Assembly: GCF_002904295.1 (NCBI RefSeq)
Contig: NZ_PPHG01000074.1
Span: forward strand, 1 to 64,000
Length of the DNA: 64,000 bases
Direction of reading: 5' to 3'
DNA from: Amycolatopsis sp. CA-128772
GTDB lineage: Bacteria > Actinomycetota > Actinomycetes > Mycobacteriales > Pseudonocardiaceae
In this document: piece after piece, positions 11,513 to 21,023 of the stretch
Layout: the number at the start of each line of letters is the position of its first letter
How positions within the stretch are numbered: the first letter of the stretch is position 1
Notes under the pieces: model-generated
The model's input: only the letters and a program-made list of their open reading frames with translations
The model's database searches: none
What the model was told of the DNA's origin: nothing
Made by a program: the position numbers and the translations under genes

Positions 11513-12084
11513 GACGCGGCGAGCACGGGCTGCCTGGGCGTGCCGCAGGAGCAGCCGGTCACCTTGCGCTCGGCGGCCGAGGCGCGCCGGTGCAGGACGA
11601 CCGCGACGATCATCGGGATGGTGACGATCGTGTTGTAGAACAGGTGCAGCTCCACGCGGGGCACCAGCAGCTGGATGATGCTCGTGGGCACCTTCTGCCC
11701 GGCCAGCCGCCAGCCCGACTGCGCCTGGATGAACAGCAGCAGGTGCTCGATGTGGTGCCAGAACTGGATGCCCAGCGCGAGGTTCCACCACTGCCGGGAC
11801 CGGCCCGCGAAGCCGTGGCGCAGGACCCACAGGAAGACCAGCATCACCAGCGCGTAGCCGTAGTGCAGCCACTCCTGCGAAATCAGCCACGGGAACGGCA
11901 TCCCGAGCACGCCGCGCGCCTTCGAGGTGGGCCAGCCGAAGCCGTAGATCTGGACGGCCTGGACGATGTGCTCGGCCCAGTGCGCGACGACGATGACCAT
12001 GAACACGGCGAGCGCGCGGTGGTGGTGGCGGCTGTTGAGCTCGCCGAGGAACCCGCCCGGCCGGGCGACTGCGGACGTCGACAT
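11509..12084 (-). CDS. Conserved membrane protein of unknown function
   Basis: A 191-residue protein with about five hydrophobic helices and many histidines (RHHHRALAVF near 19-28, HWAEH, HHIEHLLLF), which may bind a metal. It is translationally coupled to the CopC-CopD gene downstream, so a link to copper is plausible. A start 11 codons further upstream (MPDSRDTGV) is possible. I do not recognise a named family with confidence. Confidence 0.6.
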   Translation of the reverse strand: MSTSAVARPGGFLGELNSRHHHRALAVFMVIVVAHWAEHIVQAVQIYGFGWPTSKARGVLGMPFPWLISQEWLHYGYALVMLVFLWVLRHGFAGRSRQWWNLALGIQFWHHIEHLLLFIQAQSGWRLAGQKVPTSIIQLLVPRVELHLFYNTIVTIPMIVAVVLHRRASAAERKVTGCSCGTPRQPVLAAS

Positions 12085-12242
12085 GTGCACCCCAGTGTCT
12101 CGCGAATCCGGCATTTCGGTGTGTCGACGATATCGGGCCGCGGGCGGCCGCCGATTACTCCAGAGTGCTGATCCCGGAACGGGAATTGCGGCACCCGGCG
12201 GATTGCGCCGGGGCCGCGGGTGGGACGTCCGGAACGGGCGGG

Positions 12243-12938
12243 TCAGTGCAGCGCGAGACCGGTCGAGCGCTCGGGGGCCGGCGGGATGTGGAACAGCCGG
12301 GTGAACACGTCGAGGTGGGCGGGGTCGCCCTCCAGCCGGACCTTGCCGCCGTCGATGGCGTCCTTGGCCGACAGGCTGCCGGTGAGCAGGTCGAACAGCG
12401 CCGGGCCCTGCGGTTCGATCACCAGGTCGGCGTCGGGCAGCGCCCCCGCGGACGCCTTGAGCGCGCCGTCGTCGACCATCGCGTGCACGATCATCTCGCC
12501 GCCGAGGTGGTGCACCTCGTAGTTCAGGTGGACACCCGCGGCGGCCTCCTCCTGGAAGGTCGCGTACAGCGAGATGATCGCCGTGTCCAGGGTGAAGGCG
12601 TCGTCCGGCTTCGGGTAGCTCAGCGAGCGCGCGCCCCACAGGCCGAGGTCGAGCACGATCTGGTCCAGCTCGGCGCCGTACTCGGTGAGTTCGTAGACGA
12701 CGCCGGCGTCCAGCTGCGAGAGGACGCGGCGGCGCAGGACGCCCGCCTCCTCGAGCTCGTTCAGGCGCGAGGTCAGGATGCTCACCGGGATCCGCGGCAG
12801 GGTGCGCTGCAGGTCGTTGAACCGCTTCGGGCCGAGCATGAGGTCACGCACGACGAGCAGCGACCACCGTTCCCCGACGATCTCGAGTGCCCGGGCGAGG
12901 CCGCAGAACTGTCCGTAGGTGCGAGCAGAGGTAGGCAT
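12243..12938 (-). CDS. HxlR-type regulator with C-terminal SCP2-like domain
   Basis: A 231-residue protein. Residues of about 8-100 are an HxlR winged helix (ALEIVGERWSLLVVRDLMLG, then a wing with RIPVSILTSRLNELEEAGVL). Residues of about 125-225 resemble an SCP2/sterol-carrier fold and may bind a ligand. It is divergent from the YcaO gene, with a 34-bp dyad between them that may be its operator. A close paralogue sits at 28790-29485 by the enediyne genes. It probably senses a small hydrophobic ligand, but this is inference. Confidence 0.82.
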   Translation of the reverse strand: MPTSARTYGQFCGLARALEIVGERWSLLVVRDLMLGPKRFNDLQRTLPRIPVSILTSRLNELEEAGVLRRRVLSQLDAGVVYELTEYGAELDQIVLDLGLWGARSLSYPKPDDAFTLDTAIISLYATFQEEAAAGVHLNYEVHHLGGEMIVHAMVDDGALKASAGALPDADLVIEPQGPALFDLLTGSLSAKDAIDGGKVRLEGDPAHLDVFTRLFHIPPAPERSTGLALH

Positions 12939-13096
12939 ACTCGGGTCCTCACTTGTGTCGGAGTGCCGGCCCGGGAGCGGTCCGATTCGCGCAGGGCCGC
13001 GACTTCGGTTACGGTGCGCCGTGCCGCCAAGGGCGTCGCTGTCTACGGTGACGGTTCCCGGCCGCGTACGGCCAGTGAGCCGTGCACTCCCGCGCT

Positions 13097-13130
13097 GTGC
13101 GTTTTTCATGTTCAAACATGGGAAACGCAC
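13097..13130. promoter_or_regulatory. 34-bp near-perfect dyad, candidate HxlR operator
   Basis: GTGCGTTT (13097-13104) pairs with AAACGCAC (13123-13130), and CATGTT (13107-13112) pairs with AACATG (13115-13120), around a 2-bp centre. It is AT-rich against a very GC-rich background and lies in the 289-bp divergent gap between the HxlR gene and the YcaO gene. Confidence 0.6.
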
Positions 13131-13227
13131 GTCTTCGGCCGTGCTCGCGGCACTGGCCGTGCGGTCACCTGGTGGAGCAGGATTCTGATTCCTCGTCCCG
13201 CCCACCCGACGACCGGCAGGAGAGCGC

Positions 13228-15546
13228 ATGCGCAACGCAGCGGTGGACGCGCGGATCCCGGCAGGCGACGGCGAGCCCGCGCCCGCGCCGGCCGCCACCC
13301 CGGCGCCCGCCTTCCGACGGCACCTGCGGGCCGAAGTCCGGGAGGGCAAGGGGGCCTACCTCTTTTCCGAACAGGGCGTCATCGCGATGCGCGGCGCCAA
13401 GATCGAGTCGCTGGCGGCGCTGCTGGACGGCACCCACGACCTCGAACGGCTGCTGCGCGGCCGTCCCGGCGGGATGGCGCCCGAGGAGGTCGCCGCGCTG
13501 CTGACGCAGCTGGTCGACGCCGGCCTGGTGACGTTGCGCAGCCGGCCCGCCGAACCGCGTCCCGGCGACGAGGGCGTGCTGGCCTACTGGGACGCCTGTG
13601 GCGTCGACGCCGACCTCGCGGCCGCACGGCAGGGCACCGTGCAGCTGATCGCGGTGGGCGACGACGCCGACGGCGTCGACCCGGGCGCGGTCGAGCGGGC
13701 CCTGGCCGGCGCCGGGCTCGGCGTGCGCACGGACGGCGGCCCCGCCGAGCTTTCGGTCGTGCTGTGCGCCGACTACCTCGACCCGCGGCTGGCCACGATC
13801 GACGCGGAGCACCGGCGGGCCGGGCGGCCGTGGCTGCTGGCCCGGCCGTGGGGCGCCCACGTCTGGATCGGGCCCGTGCTGCAGCCGGGCGGCGCGTGCT
13901 GGCACTGCCTGACCCACCGGCTGTGGGGCCACCGGCACGCCGAGGCGTGCGTGCAGGAGGAACTCGGCCACGACGGCCCGGCGCGCCGGCCGATGGCCGC
14001 GCTGCCGCCGCTGACCGCGGCCGCCGCGCACCTGGTCGCCCTGGAGGCGGCCAAGTGGGTGGCCGGGTACCGCTACCAGGGCCAGCAGTGCGTGTGGACG
14101 CTCGACACGCTCGACCTGCAGGGCCGGCTGCACGAGCTGCGCCGCCGCCCGCAGTGCCCGCGCTGCGGCGACCCGTGGCTGGTGGCGTGGCGTTCGACGC
14201 GGCCGGTCGTGCTGCAGCCGGCCAAGAAGGCGACCACCGGCGGCGGCGGGCACCGCACCGCGACGCCGGCGCAGATGCTCGACCGGCACCGGCACCTGGT
14301 CAGCCCGATCACCGGAATTGTCAAGGAGATCCAGCGCGACCCGGCCGCGCCGTGGTTCGCCAACGCGTACCGCTCCGGGCCCAACATCGCCCGGGGCGTC
14401 ACCGGCATGGCGGCCCTCGCCGCCGGGCTGCGCTGCGAGAACGGCGGCAAGGGCGTCAGCCCGCTCGACGCCGAGGTCAGCGCGCTCTGCGAGGCCGCGG
14501 AACGGTTCTCCGGCAACTTCCAGGGTGACGAGCTGCGGATCCGGGGCTCCTTCGACGAGCTGGCCGAGCAGGCCGTCCACCCCAACGACTGCATGCTCTT
14601 CGCGGACCGGCAGTACACCGAGCGCACCGCCTGGAACGCCGAGCACGCGGACTTCCAGCGCGTAGGCGAGCCGTTCGACCGCGCCGCCCGGATCGACTGG
14701 ACGCCGGTGTGGTCGACGTCCGGGCGCCGCCGCCTGCTGCCGACGTCGTTCCTGTACTACGGCACCCCGCGGGAGGGGTCGGCGCGCGGGGTGCGCGCCG
14801 ACTCGAACGGCGCCGCGGCGGGCAGCAGCCTGGAGGACGCCATCCTGCAGGGGGCGCTGGAGCTCGTCGAGCGCGACGCCGTCGCCCTGTGGTGGTACAA
14901 CCGCACGCCGGTGCCGGGCGTCGACCTCGCGTCGTTCGCCGACCCGTGGCTGGCGGAGATGTCCGCGAACTACGCGGCGATCAACCGCGAGCTGTGGGTC
15001 CTCGACGTCACCTCGGACCTGGGGATCCCGGTGACCGTCGCGCTGTCCCGGCGGACCGACAGCTCGCACGAGGACATCATGCTGGGCTTCGGCGCGCACC
15101 TGGACCCGCGGATCGCGGTCCGCCGCGCGGTGACCGAGCTGAACCAGATGCTGCCCATCGTGCAGGCCGCCGGCGCGGGCCTCGACGACCCGGACGCGCG
15201 CCGCTGGCTCGCGCACGCCACCGTCGCGAACCAGCCGTACCTGCGGCCCGCGGCCGGGCAGCGGATGCGGACCGCCGCGGACTTCCCGTTCGTCAACCGG
15301 ACCGACGTCCGCGACGACGTCGAGGCGCTGGGCCGGGTGTTCGGCCGCGCCGGGCTGGACCTGCTGGTGCTCGACCAGACCCGGCCCGACGTCGGGATCC
15401 CGGTGGTCAAGGTGCTCGCGCCGGGGCTCCGCCCGTTCTGGGCCCGGTTCGCGCCCGGCCGGCTCTTCGACGTTCCGGTCCGGCTGGGCCGGCTCGACGT
15501 GCCGACGCCGTACGAGGGGCTCAACCCCTTCCCGATGTTCCTGTGA
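13228..15546 (+). CDS. Fused TOMM cyclodehydratase: leader-binding/E1-like domain plus YcaO
   Basis: A 772-residue protein that would turn Cys, Ser or Thr of a peptide into azolines using ATP. The N-terminal 370 residues are the RRE/ThiF-like C-protein part, with two CxxC pairs (CWHC at about 224-227, CPRC at about 310-313) that would hold a zinc. Residues of about 380-772 are YcaO, with SALCEAAERFSG and LEDAILQGALELVERDA as the ATP/Mg motifs. The C-terminus ends NPFPMFL, akin to the Pro-rich tail needed for cyclodehydration. GGAG precedes the ATG. The SagB-type gene follows 52 bp later. Confidence 0.88.
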   Translation: MRNAAVDARIPAGDGEPAPAPAATPAPAFRRHLRAEVREGKGAYLFSEQGVIAMRGAKIESLAALLDGTHDLERLLRGRPGGMAPEEVAALLTQLVDAGLVTLRSRPAEPRPGDEGVLAYWDACGVDADLAAARQGTVQLIAVGDDADGVDPGAVERALAGAGLGVRTDGGPAELSVVLCADYLDPRLATIDAEHRRAGRPWLLARPWGAHVWIGPVLQPGGACWHCLTHRLWGHRHAEACVQEELGHDGPARRPMAALPPLTAAAAHLVALEAAKWVAGYRYQGQQCVWTLDTLDLQGRLHELRRRPQCPRCGDPWLVAWRSTRPVVLQPAKKATTGGGGHRTATPAQMLDRHRHLVSPITGIVKEIQRDPAAPWFANAYRSGPNIARGVTGMAALAAGLRCENGGKGVSPLDAEVSALCEAAERFSGNFQGDELRIRGSFDELAEQAVHPNDCMLFADRQYTERTAWNAEHADFQRVGEPFDRAARIDWTPVWSTSGRRRLLPTSFLYYGTPREGSARGVRADSNGAAAGSSLEDAILQGALELVERDAVALWWYNRTPVPGVDLASFADPWLAEMSANYAAINRELWVLDVTSDLGIPVTVALSRRTDSSHEDIMLGFGAHLDPRIAVRRAVTELNQMLPIVQAAGAGLDDPDARRWLAHATVANQPYLRPAAGQRMRTAADFPFVNRTDVRDDVEALGRVFGRAGLDLLVLDQTRPDVGIPVVKVLAPGLRPFWARFAPGRLFDVPVRLGRLDVPTPYEGLNPFPMFL

Positions 15547-15598
15547 GGGCGTCCCCGCAGGGGGCCCGTGTTCGTTAGGTTCGCTTGAGGAGTTGGCC

Positions 15599-17044
15599 TT
15601 GCCTGCTGACCGCCCGGAAGGGATCCCGGAGACCGTCCGGCTCTGGTCCCTCACCGAAGACACCTTGCTGGAGGCGGGGGACGACGACACCGTCGTCGCG
15701 ATCACCTGGTGGGGCGAGTACGAACTGGCGGGGATACCCGGGCCGGTCCGCGAGTCGCTGAGCCGGATGGTGCTCGGCCCGGTGTCGATGCGCAACCTCG
15801 CGTCGTCGGTGGCCGGCGGCGCGGAAGCGTGGGCGGCGGCGCTGCGGAAGGTCCTCAACCGGCTGTCCGGCTCGGTCGTGCACTCGCTGGCCCTCAACGA
15901 CGGCCGCGGACCGGTGCTTTCGGCGATCCCGGTGACCCAGTCGCCGGTCTTCGCGACCGATCCGGTGCCACCCGGACGGCTGATCAAGCTGTCGCGGTTC
16001 TCGGCGATGCGCCCGGAGGACGGCGGCCTGCTGCTCGAGTCGCCCCGCGCCCGGTACCGGGTCGCCCTGCTGCGCCCGCCCGCGGTGACCGTGGCGTCGT
16101 CGCTGGCCGGCCCGGTCACCGTCGCGCAGGTGGCCGAGGCGACCGGGCTGACCGAGCTGCTGGTGGCGGACGTCGTGGCGTTCCTGGTGGCCGCGGGCGT
16201 GGTGCTGGTGGCCGACGACTGGGCGGCGTTCGCCGAGGACACCGACGCCGAACTGGCCGTCTGGTCGCCCGACGACCTGATGTTCCACGCCCGCAGCCGG
16301 ACCTGGCAGAAGAGCAGGCCGCCGGACCCGGAGGCGCACCGGGTGGGGACCGAACCGCCGGTGGTCAAGCAGCTCACCGCGGGTCCGACCTTCCCGCTGC
16401 ACCGGCCCGACCGGGCGGTGATCGAGGCGACCGACCCGGCCCTGACCACGCTGCTCGAACGCGACCACACGTGCCCCGAGGTGACCGAGCGCGCGTTGTC
16501 CGCCGAGCAGGTCGGCGAGCTGCTCTACCGCGCGGCGCGGGTGCGGTCGATCGGGCCGGCCCACCTGCCGGGCGGCCCCGGCCACGAGGCGTCCCAGCGG
16601 CCGTACTTCAGCGTCGCCTGCCTGTACGAGCTGGAGATCTACGTCGGGATCAACCGCTGCGCGGGCCTGGCGCGGGGGATCTACCACTACGACCCGCTGT
16701 GGCACACGCTGACGCTGATCAACGACGACATGGGCGTCCTGGACGGCATGCTCGACGTGGCGATGATCGGCGCCGGCAGCCACCGCCGTCCCTCGGTGCT
16801 GCTGACGATGACCGCGCGGATGTCGCGGATCGCCTGGGTCCTCGGCAGCGCGGCGTACGCGACGACGCTGGTGCACGTGGGCGCCCTGCAGCAGGTGCTC
16901 TACCTCACCGCGAAGGCGATGGGCCTGACCGCGCACGCCGTCCCGGTCGACGCCGGCGACCGCGTCGACCGCTCGCTGAAGCTGGAGTGGCCGACGGAGG
17001 TGAGCGTCGGGGAGTGCGTGCTGGACTTCCCGTTCTCCGGGTAG
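15599..17044 (+). CDS. SagB-type azoline dehydrogenase (nitroreductase fold)
   Basis: A 481-residue FMN enzyme expected to oxidise azolines made by the adjacent cyclodehydratase to azoles. The C-terminal 190 residues carry the SagB/ThcOx nitroreductase fold, with RPYFSVACLYELEIYVGINR at its start and a GIYHYDPLWHTL motif typical of SagB. The N-terminal half is the family's less conserved domain. The TTG at 15599 is chosen because GAGGAG lies 7 nt upstream; the TTG at 15593 is too close to it. No transporter or protease follows. Confidence 0.82.
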   Translation: MPADRPEGIPETVRLWSLTEDTLLEAGDDDTVVAITWWGEYELAGIPGPVRESLSRMVLGPVSMRNLASSVAGGAEAWAAALRKVLNRLSGSVVHSLALNDGRGPVLSAIPVTQSPVFATDPVPPGRLIKLSRFSAMRPEDGGLLLESPRARYRVALLRPPAVTVASSLAGPVTVAQVAEATGLTELLVADVVAFLVAAGVVLVADDWAAFAEDTDAELAVWSPDDLMFHARSRTWQKSRPPDPEAHRVGTEPPVVKQLTAGPTFPLHRPDRAVIEATDPALTTLLERDHTCPEVTERALSAEQVGELLYRAARVRSIGPAHLPGGPGHEASQRPYFSVACLYELEIYVGINRCAGLARGIYHYDPLWHTLTLINDDMGVLDGMLDVAMIGAGSHRRPSVLLTMTARMSRIAWVLGSAAYATTLVHVGALQQVLYLTAKAMGLTAHAVPVDAGDRVDRSLKLEWPTEVSVGECVLDFPFSG

Positions 17045-17140
17045 CCGCAGCCGCGGACCGCCGGCCGATGATCGATCGGCACCCTCGTGCCCTGTTACCT
17101 TGGTAGCACTGGGGGCACGGGGGGTAAGCGGGAGGGGGCC

Positions 17141-18322
17141 GTGGTTCGGCCGGTGCGCAATCGCGGTACAGGAGTCCGGCGACGGGCCGGCGGGCCGTCC
17201 GCTCCTCCGATGCCGGAGGAACGGCCCGGGGTGCGGGCGCTCGTGTTCGGCGCGCAGCCGGCCGCGGTCGCCGCGCTCGCGCTGCTCGCGTTCCTGTCCG
17301 TGCTGACCGCCCGGGCGTCCTGGCTGGACCGGCTGGCCGCGCTGGCCTGCGCCGCGGCCCTCGCGGCCGGGCACCTGATCTGGTTCACGCACGGCCGGGC
17401 CGGCCGCCGGCTCGTGGTCCTGGCCGTCCAGGCCGCGCTGGGCTTCGTGCCGTTGCTGCAGTTCGGCGCCCTGTGGAGCCCGGCGAGCGGGTTCTTCGCC
17501 GGCGGGCTGCTGCTGGCGTTCCCGCCGTCCAAGGCGGTGCCCGGCGCGTTGCTGGCGTGCGTCGTGGCCGGGCTCGGCTCGGCGTGGCCCGGAGCCTCGG
17601 TGCACGCGGGCGTGGCCGGTGCGGTGGTCGCCGGGGTCGCCGGCCTCACCCTGTTCGGGCTCGGCACGTCGGCGCGGCTGGTGGCCGAGCGGGACGTGGA
17701 GGTGCGCGAGCTGAAGCGCCAGGCCATCGCCGAAGAGCGCAAGCGGTTCTCCCGCGACGTCCACGACCTGCTTGGGCTCAGCCTGTCGGCGATCACCCTC
17801 AAGGGTGAACTTGTGCACCGCCTGGTGCCCACCCGGCCCGCGCAGGCGAAGGAGGAGCTCGCCGAGCTGCTGGTGATGTCGCGGCGGGCGCTGGCCGACG
17901 TCCGCACGATTGCCGCGGGCTACCGCGAACTGTCGCTCGAGGAGGAGTGCCGGGCCGCGGCCGACGTGCTCAGCGCGGCCGGGACCCGGGTGACGGTGGC
18001 CCGCTCCGGCCTCGACGAGCTGCCCCTGCGGGTGGCCACCGCGCTCGGGACGGCGCTGCGCGAAGGCGTCACGAACGTGGTGCGCCACAGCACCGCGAGC
18101 TGGTGCGCGCTGTCGGTGAGCACCGAGGACGGGACGGCCTGGCTGGAGATCGTCAACGACGGCGCGGCCGGGGCGGCCGACGCCGGGGCGGACGCCGGCG
18201 CGGGCCTGCGGAACCTCCGCGACCGCATCGACGTCCTGAACGGCACGCTGACGACCGAAGCGGGTCCCGACGGGACCCACCGCCTGCTGGTGGCGATCCC
18301 GCTGGGGCGTGCGGCGTCCTAG
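17141..18322 (+). CDS. DesK/NarX-type sensor histidine kinase
   Basis: A 393-residue kinase from the GTG at 17141, which follows a GGGAGGGGG ribosome site. About five membrane helices lie in residues 25-180. A HisKA_3 dimerisation helix follows with the phospho-acceptor His208 in FSRDVHDLLGLSLSAI, then HATPase boxes (N-box EGVTNVVRHS, G-rich GAGLRNLRDRID). The kinase looks catalytically complete. Its likely partner is the response regulator at 18958-19563, separated from it by an IS481 remnant and facing the other way. Confidence 0.85.
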   Translation: MVRPVRNRGTGVRRRAGGPSAPPMPEERPGVRALVFGAQPAAVAALALLAFLSVLTARASWLDRLAALACAAALAAGHLIWFTHGRAGRRLVVLAVQAALGFVPLLQFGALWSPASGFFAGGLLLAFPPSKAVPGALLACVVAGLGSAWPGASVHAGVAGAVVAGVAGLTLFGLGTSARLVAERDVEVRELKRQAIAEERKRFSRDVHDLLGLSLSAITLKGELVHRLVPTRPAQAKEELAELLVMSRRALADVRTIAAGYRELSLEEECRAAADVLSAAGTRVTVARSGLDELPLRVATALGTALREGVTNVVRHSTASWCALSVSTEDGTAWLEIVNDGAAGAADAGADAGAGLRNLRDRIDVLNGTLTTEAGPDGTHRLLVAIPLGRAAS

Positions 18323-18439
18323 CTGTTCTGTCCGGGGAGGTTGCGATCGTGGTGCCACCTGATCGGATGATCTTGATGTGAAGGAGGCCTCCGGGTTCGG
18401 TGTGGAGTGCGACGTCTACACCGAGCAGCGGAGGCTCTC

Positions 18440-18908
18440 GCGGCGGATCATCGAAGTCCGCCTGATCCGCCGGTGGGACTGGCCCGGATCGCCTACCTGC
18501 CGGGTTGAACCCCGCAACGGTGCATCAGGTCCTGGTCCGTTACCGGCTGGCCCGCCTCGATCGAGCTTCCGGTCGCCCCATTCGCGCTACGAACACGCCG
18601 CCCCCGGCGATCTGGTGCACATGGACATCAAGAAGCGACACGCTGCGCGGCGCGCAGATCACCCGCAAACACACCCGCCCCTACCGTCCCCAGACCACCG
18701 GCAAGGTGGAGCGGTTCAACCGGACCCTGCTCGACGAATGGGCCTATGACCAGCCCTGCCGCACCGAGGCCGAACGTCGGGCTGCGCTACCGCGGTGGCT
18801 GCACACCTACAGTCACCACTGCGGCCACACCGCGCTGGGCGGCAAACCACCCGCCGGCCGCGTCCCCAACCTCGCAGGGCAATACACCTGGCCGGCGCGG
18901 GTCGGGTA
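18440..18908 (+). pseudogene. Degraded IS481-family transposase (integrase core)
   Basis: Three frames together encode parts of an IS481-type transposase. An N-terminal helix-turn-helix tail (NPATVHQVLVRYRLARLD) and the start of the catalytic core (APGDLVHMDIKK) come first, followed by a jump to the C-terminal core (THRPYRPQ-like KHTRPYRPQTTGKVERFNRTL, then ERRAALPRWLHTYSHH and HTALGGKPPAGRV). The middle of the DDE core is deleted and frames shift between parts. No terminal inverted repeats could be recognised. Such transposases are usually about 320 residues, so most of the gene is lost. Confidence 0.82.
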
Positions 18909-18957
18909 AGCGTTTTCCCGGAGGTTTCTCCGTGGTGAAGCGGATCCGGCCGGTGGG

Positions 18958-19563
18958 TCAGAGCCACTCGGCTTCGGTGGCGATGCGGATGGCGTGCACC
19001 CGGTTGCGGGCGTTCAGCTTCGTCACGACCGAGGCCAGGTAGTTGCGGACCGTGCCGGCCGAGAGGAACAGCTCGGAGGCGATGTCGGACACCGTGCGCC
19101 CCTTGGCCGCCAGGCCCAGGATTTCGACCTCGCGCGGGGTCAGCGGGCAGTCGTCGGTCTCCCAGGCGGCCAGGGCCAGCTCGCTGTCGATGACCCGGCG
19201 GCCGATGGCGACCGACCGCACGGCGTTCGCCAGCTTGTCCGACGGCGCGTCCTTGAGCAGGAAGCCGTTCACCTTGGCGTCCAGCGCCCGGCGGACCGTG
19301 CCCGGGCGGCCCAGGCTGGTCAGGATGAGCGTGTGGCAGTCCGGCAGGCTCTCGTGGATCTCGATCGCCGCGGACAGCCCGTCCTTGCCCGGCAGATCGA
19401 TGTCGATGACCGCGACGTCGGGGTGGGCCGCCTTCGCGGCGGGGAGGATCTGGTCGCCCGAGGACACCTCGGCCACCACTTCGATGTCGGATTCGAGGTT
19501 CAGCAGGGCGACCAGGGCGCCGCGGACCATGTGCATGTCCTCGGCCAGCAACACCTTGATCAC
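18958..19563 (-). CDS. DesR-type response regulator (NarL/FixJ family)
   Basis: A 201-residue regulator from the GTG at 19563 (GAGG 7 nt upstream). The receiver domain spans 1-120 with acidic pair E8-D9, phosphorylation site Asp54 in VIDIDLPG, and the Lys in FLLKDAP at about 104. A LuxR-type helix-turn-helix lies at about 135-195 (LTPREVEILGLAAKGRT, SAGTVRNYLASVVTKLNARNR). It is a near twin of the regulator at 21529-22134 in length and sequence. It probably controls the nearby RiPP-like genes. Confidence 0.86.
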   Translation of the reverse strand: MIKVLLAEDMHMVRGALVALLNLESDIEVVAEVSSGDQILPAAKAAHPDVAVIDIDLPGKDGLSAAIEIHESLPDCHTLILTSLGRPGTVRRALDAKVNGFLLKDAPSDKLANAVRSVAIGRRVIDSELALAAWETDDCPLTPREVEILGLAAKGRTVSDIASELFLSAGTVRNYLASVVTKLNARNRVHAIRIATEAEWL

Positions 19564-19818
19564 GTCGGTACCTCGCACCCCAGTCCGGCGACTCCGAACC
19601 GCAATTGTACGCCATTGCGCGGCCTTGCCGGTGTTTCCCGCGATCGCGGCCGCCGGAATACCGAATATTCACCCGCCGCCTACCCGATCCGGGCCGGTGC
19701 GGGCAATCCGGCCGCCGATGCCTGCTGCTGGGCCGAATGGCTGTGCCTCACCCCGAACAGGTGAGTCCGCCGCCCGTGGATTAACGGACGGCGGATTCGA
19801 TCCCCCGGAATTGCACGC

Positions 19819-20568
19819 TCAGCTCGCGAGCGGGCGTGAGACTACGGCGTGGCGCAGGTCGGGCAGGGCCAGCAGGACGGGCGGGTCGAAGCCGTGCCGC
19901 GGGCGCAGCCGGACGTCGGCGAGGCTCGCCGTGACGCCGCGGTGGATGGTCACCGGCCCGGTCAGGCCGGTGAACGGCCGCAGCCCGTGGTTGTCGAGCG
20001 GGGTGGTCCCGTAGGCGTGCGTCAGGACGTACCAGGACCCCAGCGGGACGTCGGTCAGCGCGTACGGCCCCGGACCGGGCAGGATGGCGTACCGGGCCGG
20101 CGCGCCTTCGGCGATCCGGGCGGCGAACAGCCCGACGAACACCGGTCCGACCTCGGCGGCGGAGGCGACGCGCAGCTGGCCCCGCACGGTCGCCCCGGAC
20201 CCCGGCTGGGCCTGCCGGTCGGCGATCCGCGGCGCCATGCCGTGCAGCTGGCGGTAGCCCGACGGCGAGACGCCGACGCTCCCGCTGAACCGCGCGCTGA
20301 ACGTGCCGACGCTGTTGTACCCGACCTGGTGGCTGATGTCGGCCACCGAGATGACGGTGGTGGCCAGCAGGCGCTTGGCCTCCGCCAGCCGCAGGGCCGA
20401 CAGGAACCGGCCCGGCGACAGGCCGGTGACCCGCAGGAACACCCGGGTGAAGTGGAACTTGCTGAACATGGCCGCGCGGGCGAGGTCGTCGATCGTGAGC
20501 CGCTCGCCCAGGTTGTCTCGCATGGTCACGATGGCACGTGCCACGGCTTGCCGGACGATCTCATCCAT
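19819..20568 (-). CDS. AraC family transcriptional regulator
   Basis: A 249-residue protein with the AraC DNA-binding domain at the N-terminus (about 5-105: two helix-turn-helices, with SKFHFTRVFLRVTGLSPGRFL and the second motif HQVGYNSVGTFSARFSGSVGVSP). The C-terminal 140 residues form a domain of unknown ligand. The layout is reversed compared with classical AraC. The regulator at 30855-31760 shares the same layout and similar C-terminal motifs (VGLFA). GGAGGGG lies 12 nt before the ATG. Confidence 0.83.
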   Translation of the reverse strand: MDEIVRQAVARAIVTMRDNLGERLTIDDLARAAMFSKFHFTRVFLRVTGLSPGRFLSALRLAEAKRLLATTVISVADISHQVGYNSVGTFSARFSGSVGVSPSGYRQLHGMAPRIADRQAQPGSGATVRGQLRVASAAEVGPVFVGLFAARIAEGAPARYAILPGPGPYALTDVPLGSWYVLTHAYGTTPLDNHGLRPFTGLTGPVTIHRGVTASLADVRLRPRHGFDPPVLLALPDLRHAVVSRPLAS

Positions 20569-21023
20569 GGTGGGCCGTCCCCTCCGGTCGACGGTGCCGC
20601 GTCCGGGCCTTCCGGTGAAGTGTCCGGGTGCGGAAAAACGATTCCGACCAAAACTGTAGAACGGCGGACGTCTACTTCTTAAGTGCTCTGTGCACCGGTG
20701 CGGATGGATTTCACCGGTGGTCGACATGCGTTTTGCACATGCCGGGTTTGACGTCGCCGATGCTGGGTATCCGACCCGTGACGGATGCACATGGGTGCTG
20801 CCGGTGACCGCACCCCGCACCCGGCCGATCGCGCTTGGTGACGAAATCAGCGTGATTCGACCCGCATTCGATGGTTGGTTAGGCCGTTCGGCCCCATTCC
20901 GGAAACCGCACGGACCATGTGTAAGCCACGGCGGCCCGATGACGCGGGCACTGGCTGATACCGCGGCACTGGGCGACGATTTATGTCACGTGAAGCATTC
21001 ATCTTCGCCACTGGGAGCACATA
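20569..21023. other. 455-bp regulatory gap before the candidate precursor peptide gene
   Basis: There is no protein gene here. Two CACCGGTG palindromes at 20693-20700 and 20712-20719 are one to two helix turns apart, and a TCACGTGA palindrome lies at 20986-20993, about 30 bp before the small gene at 21024. The stretch is AT-richer than its neighbours, as expected for promoters firing both ways. Confidence 0.5.

Noticed and set aside
13108..13188. 26-residue open frame considered as the RiPP precursor next to the YcaO gene
   Set aside because: It has no ribosome site, overlaps the palindromic operator and has no Cys; the gene at 21024 is better supported.
13165..16470. 1,101-codon minus-strand frame opposite the YcaO and SagB genes
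   Set aside because: Antisense shadow with no domain-like sequence; the plus-strand proteins carry conserved motifs.
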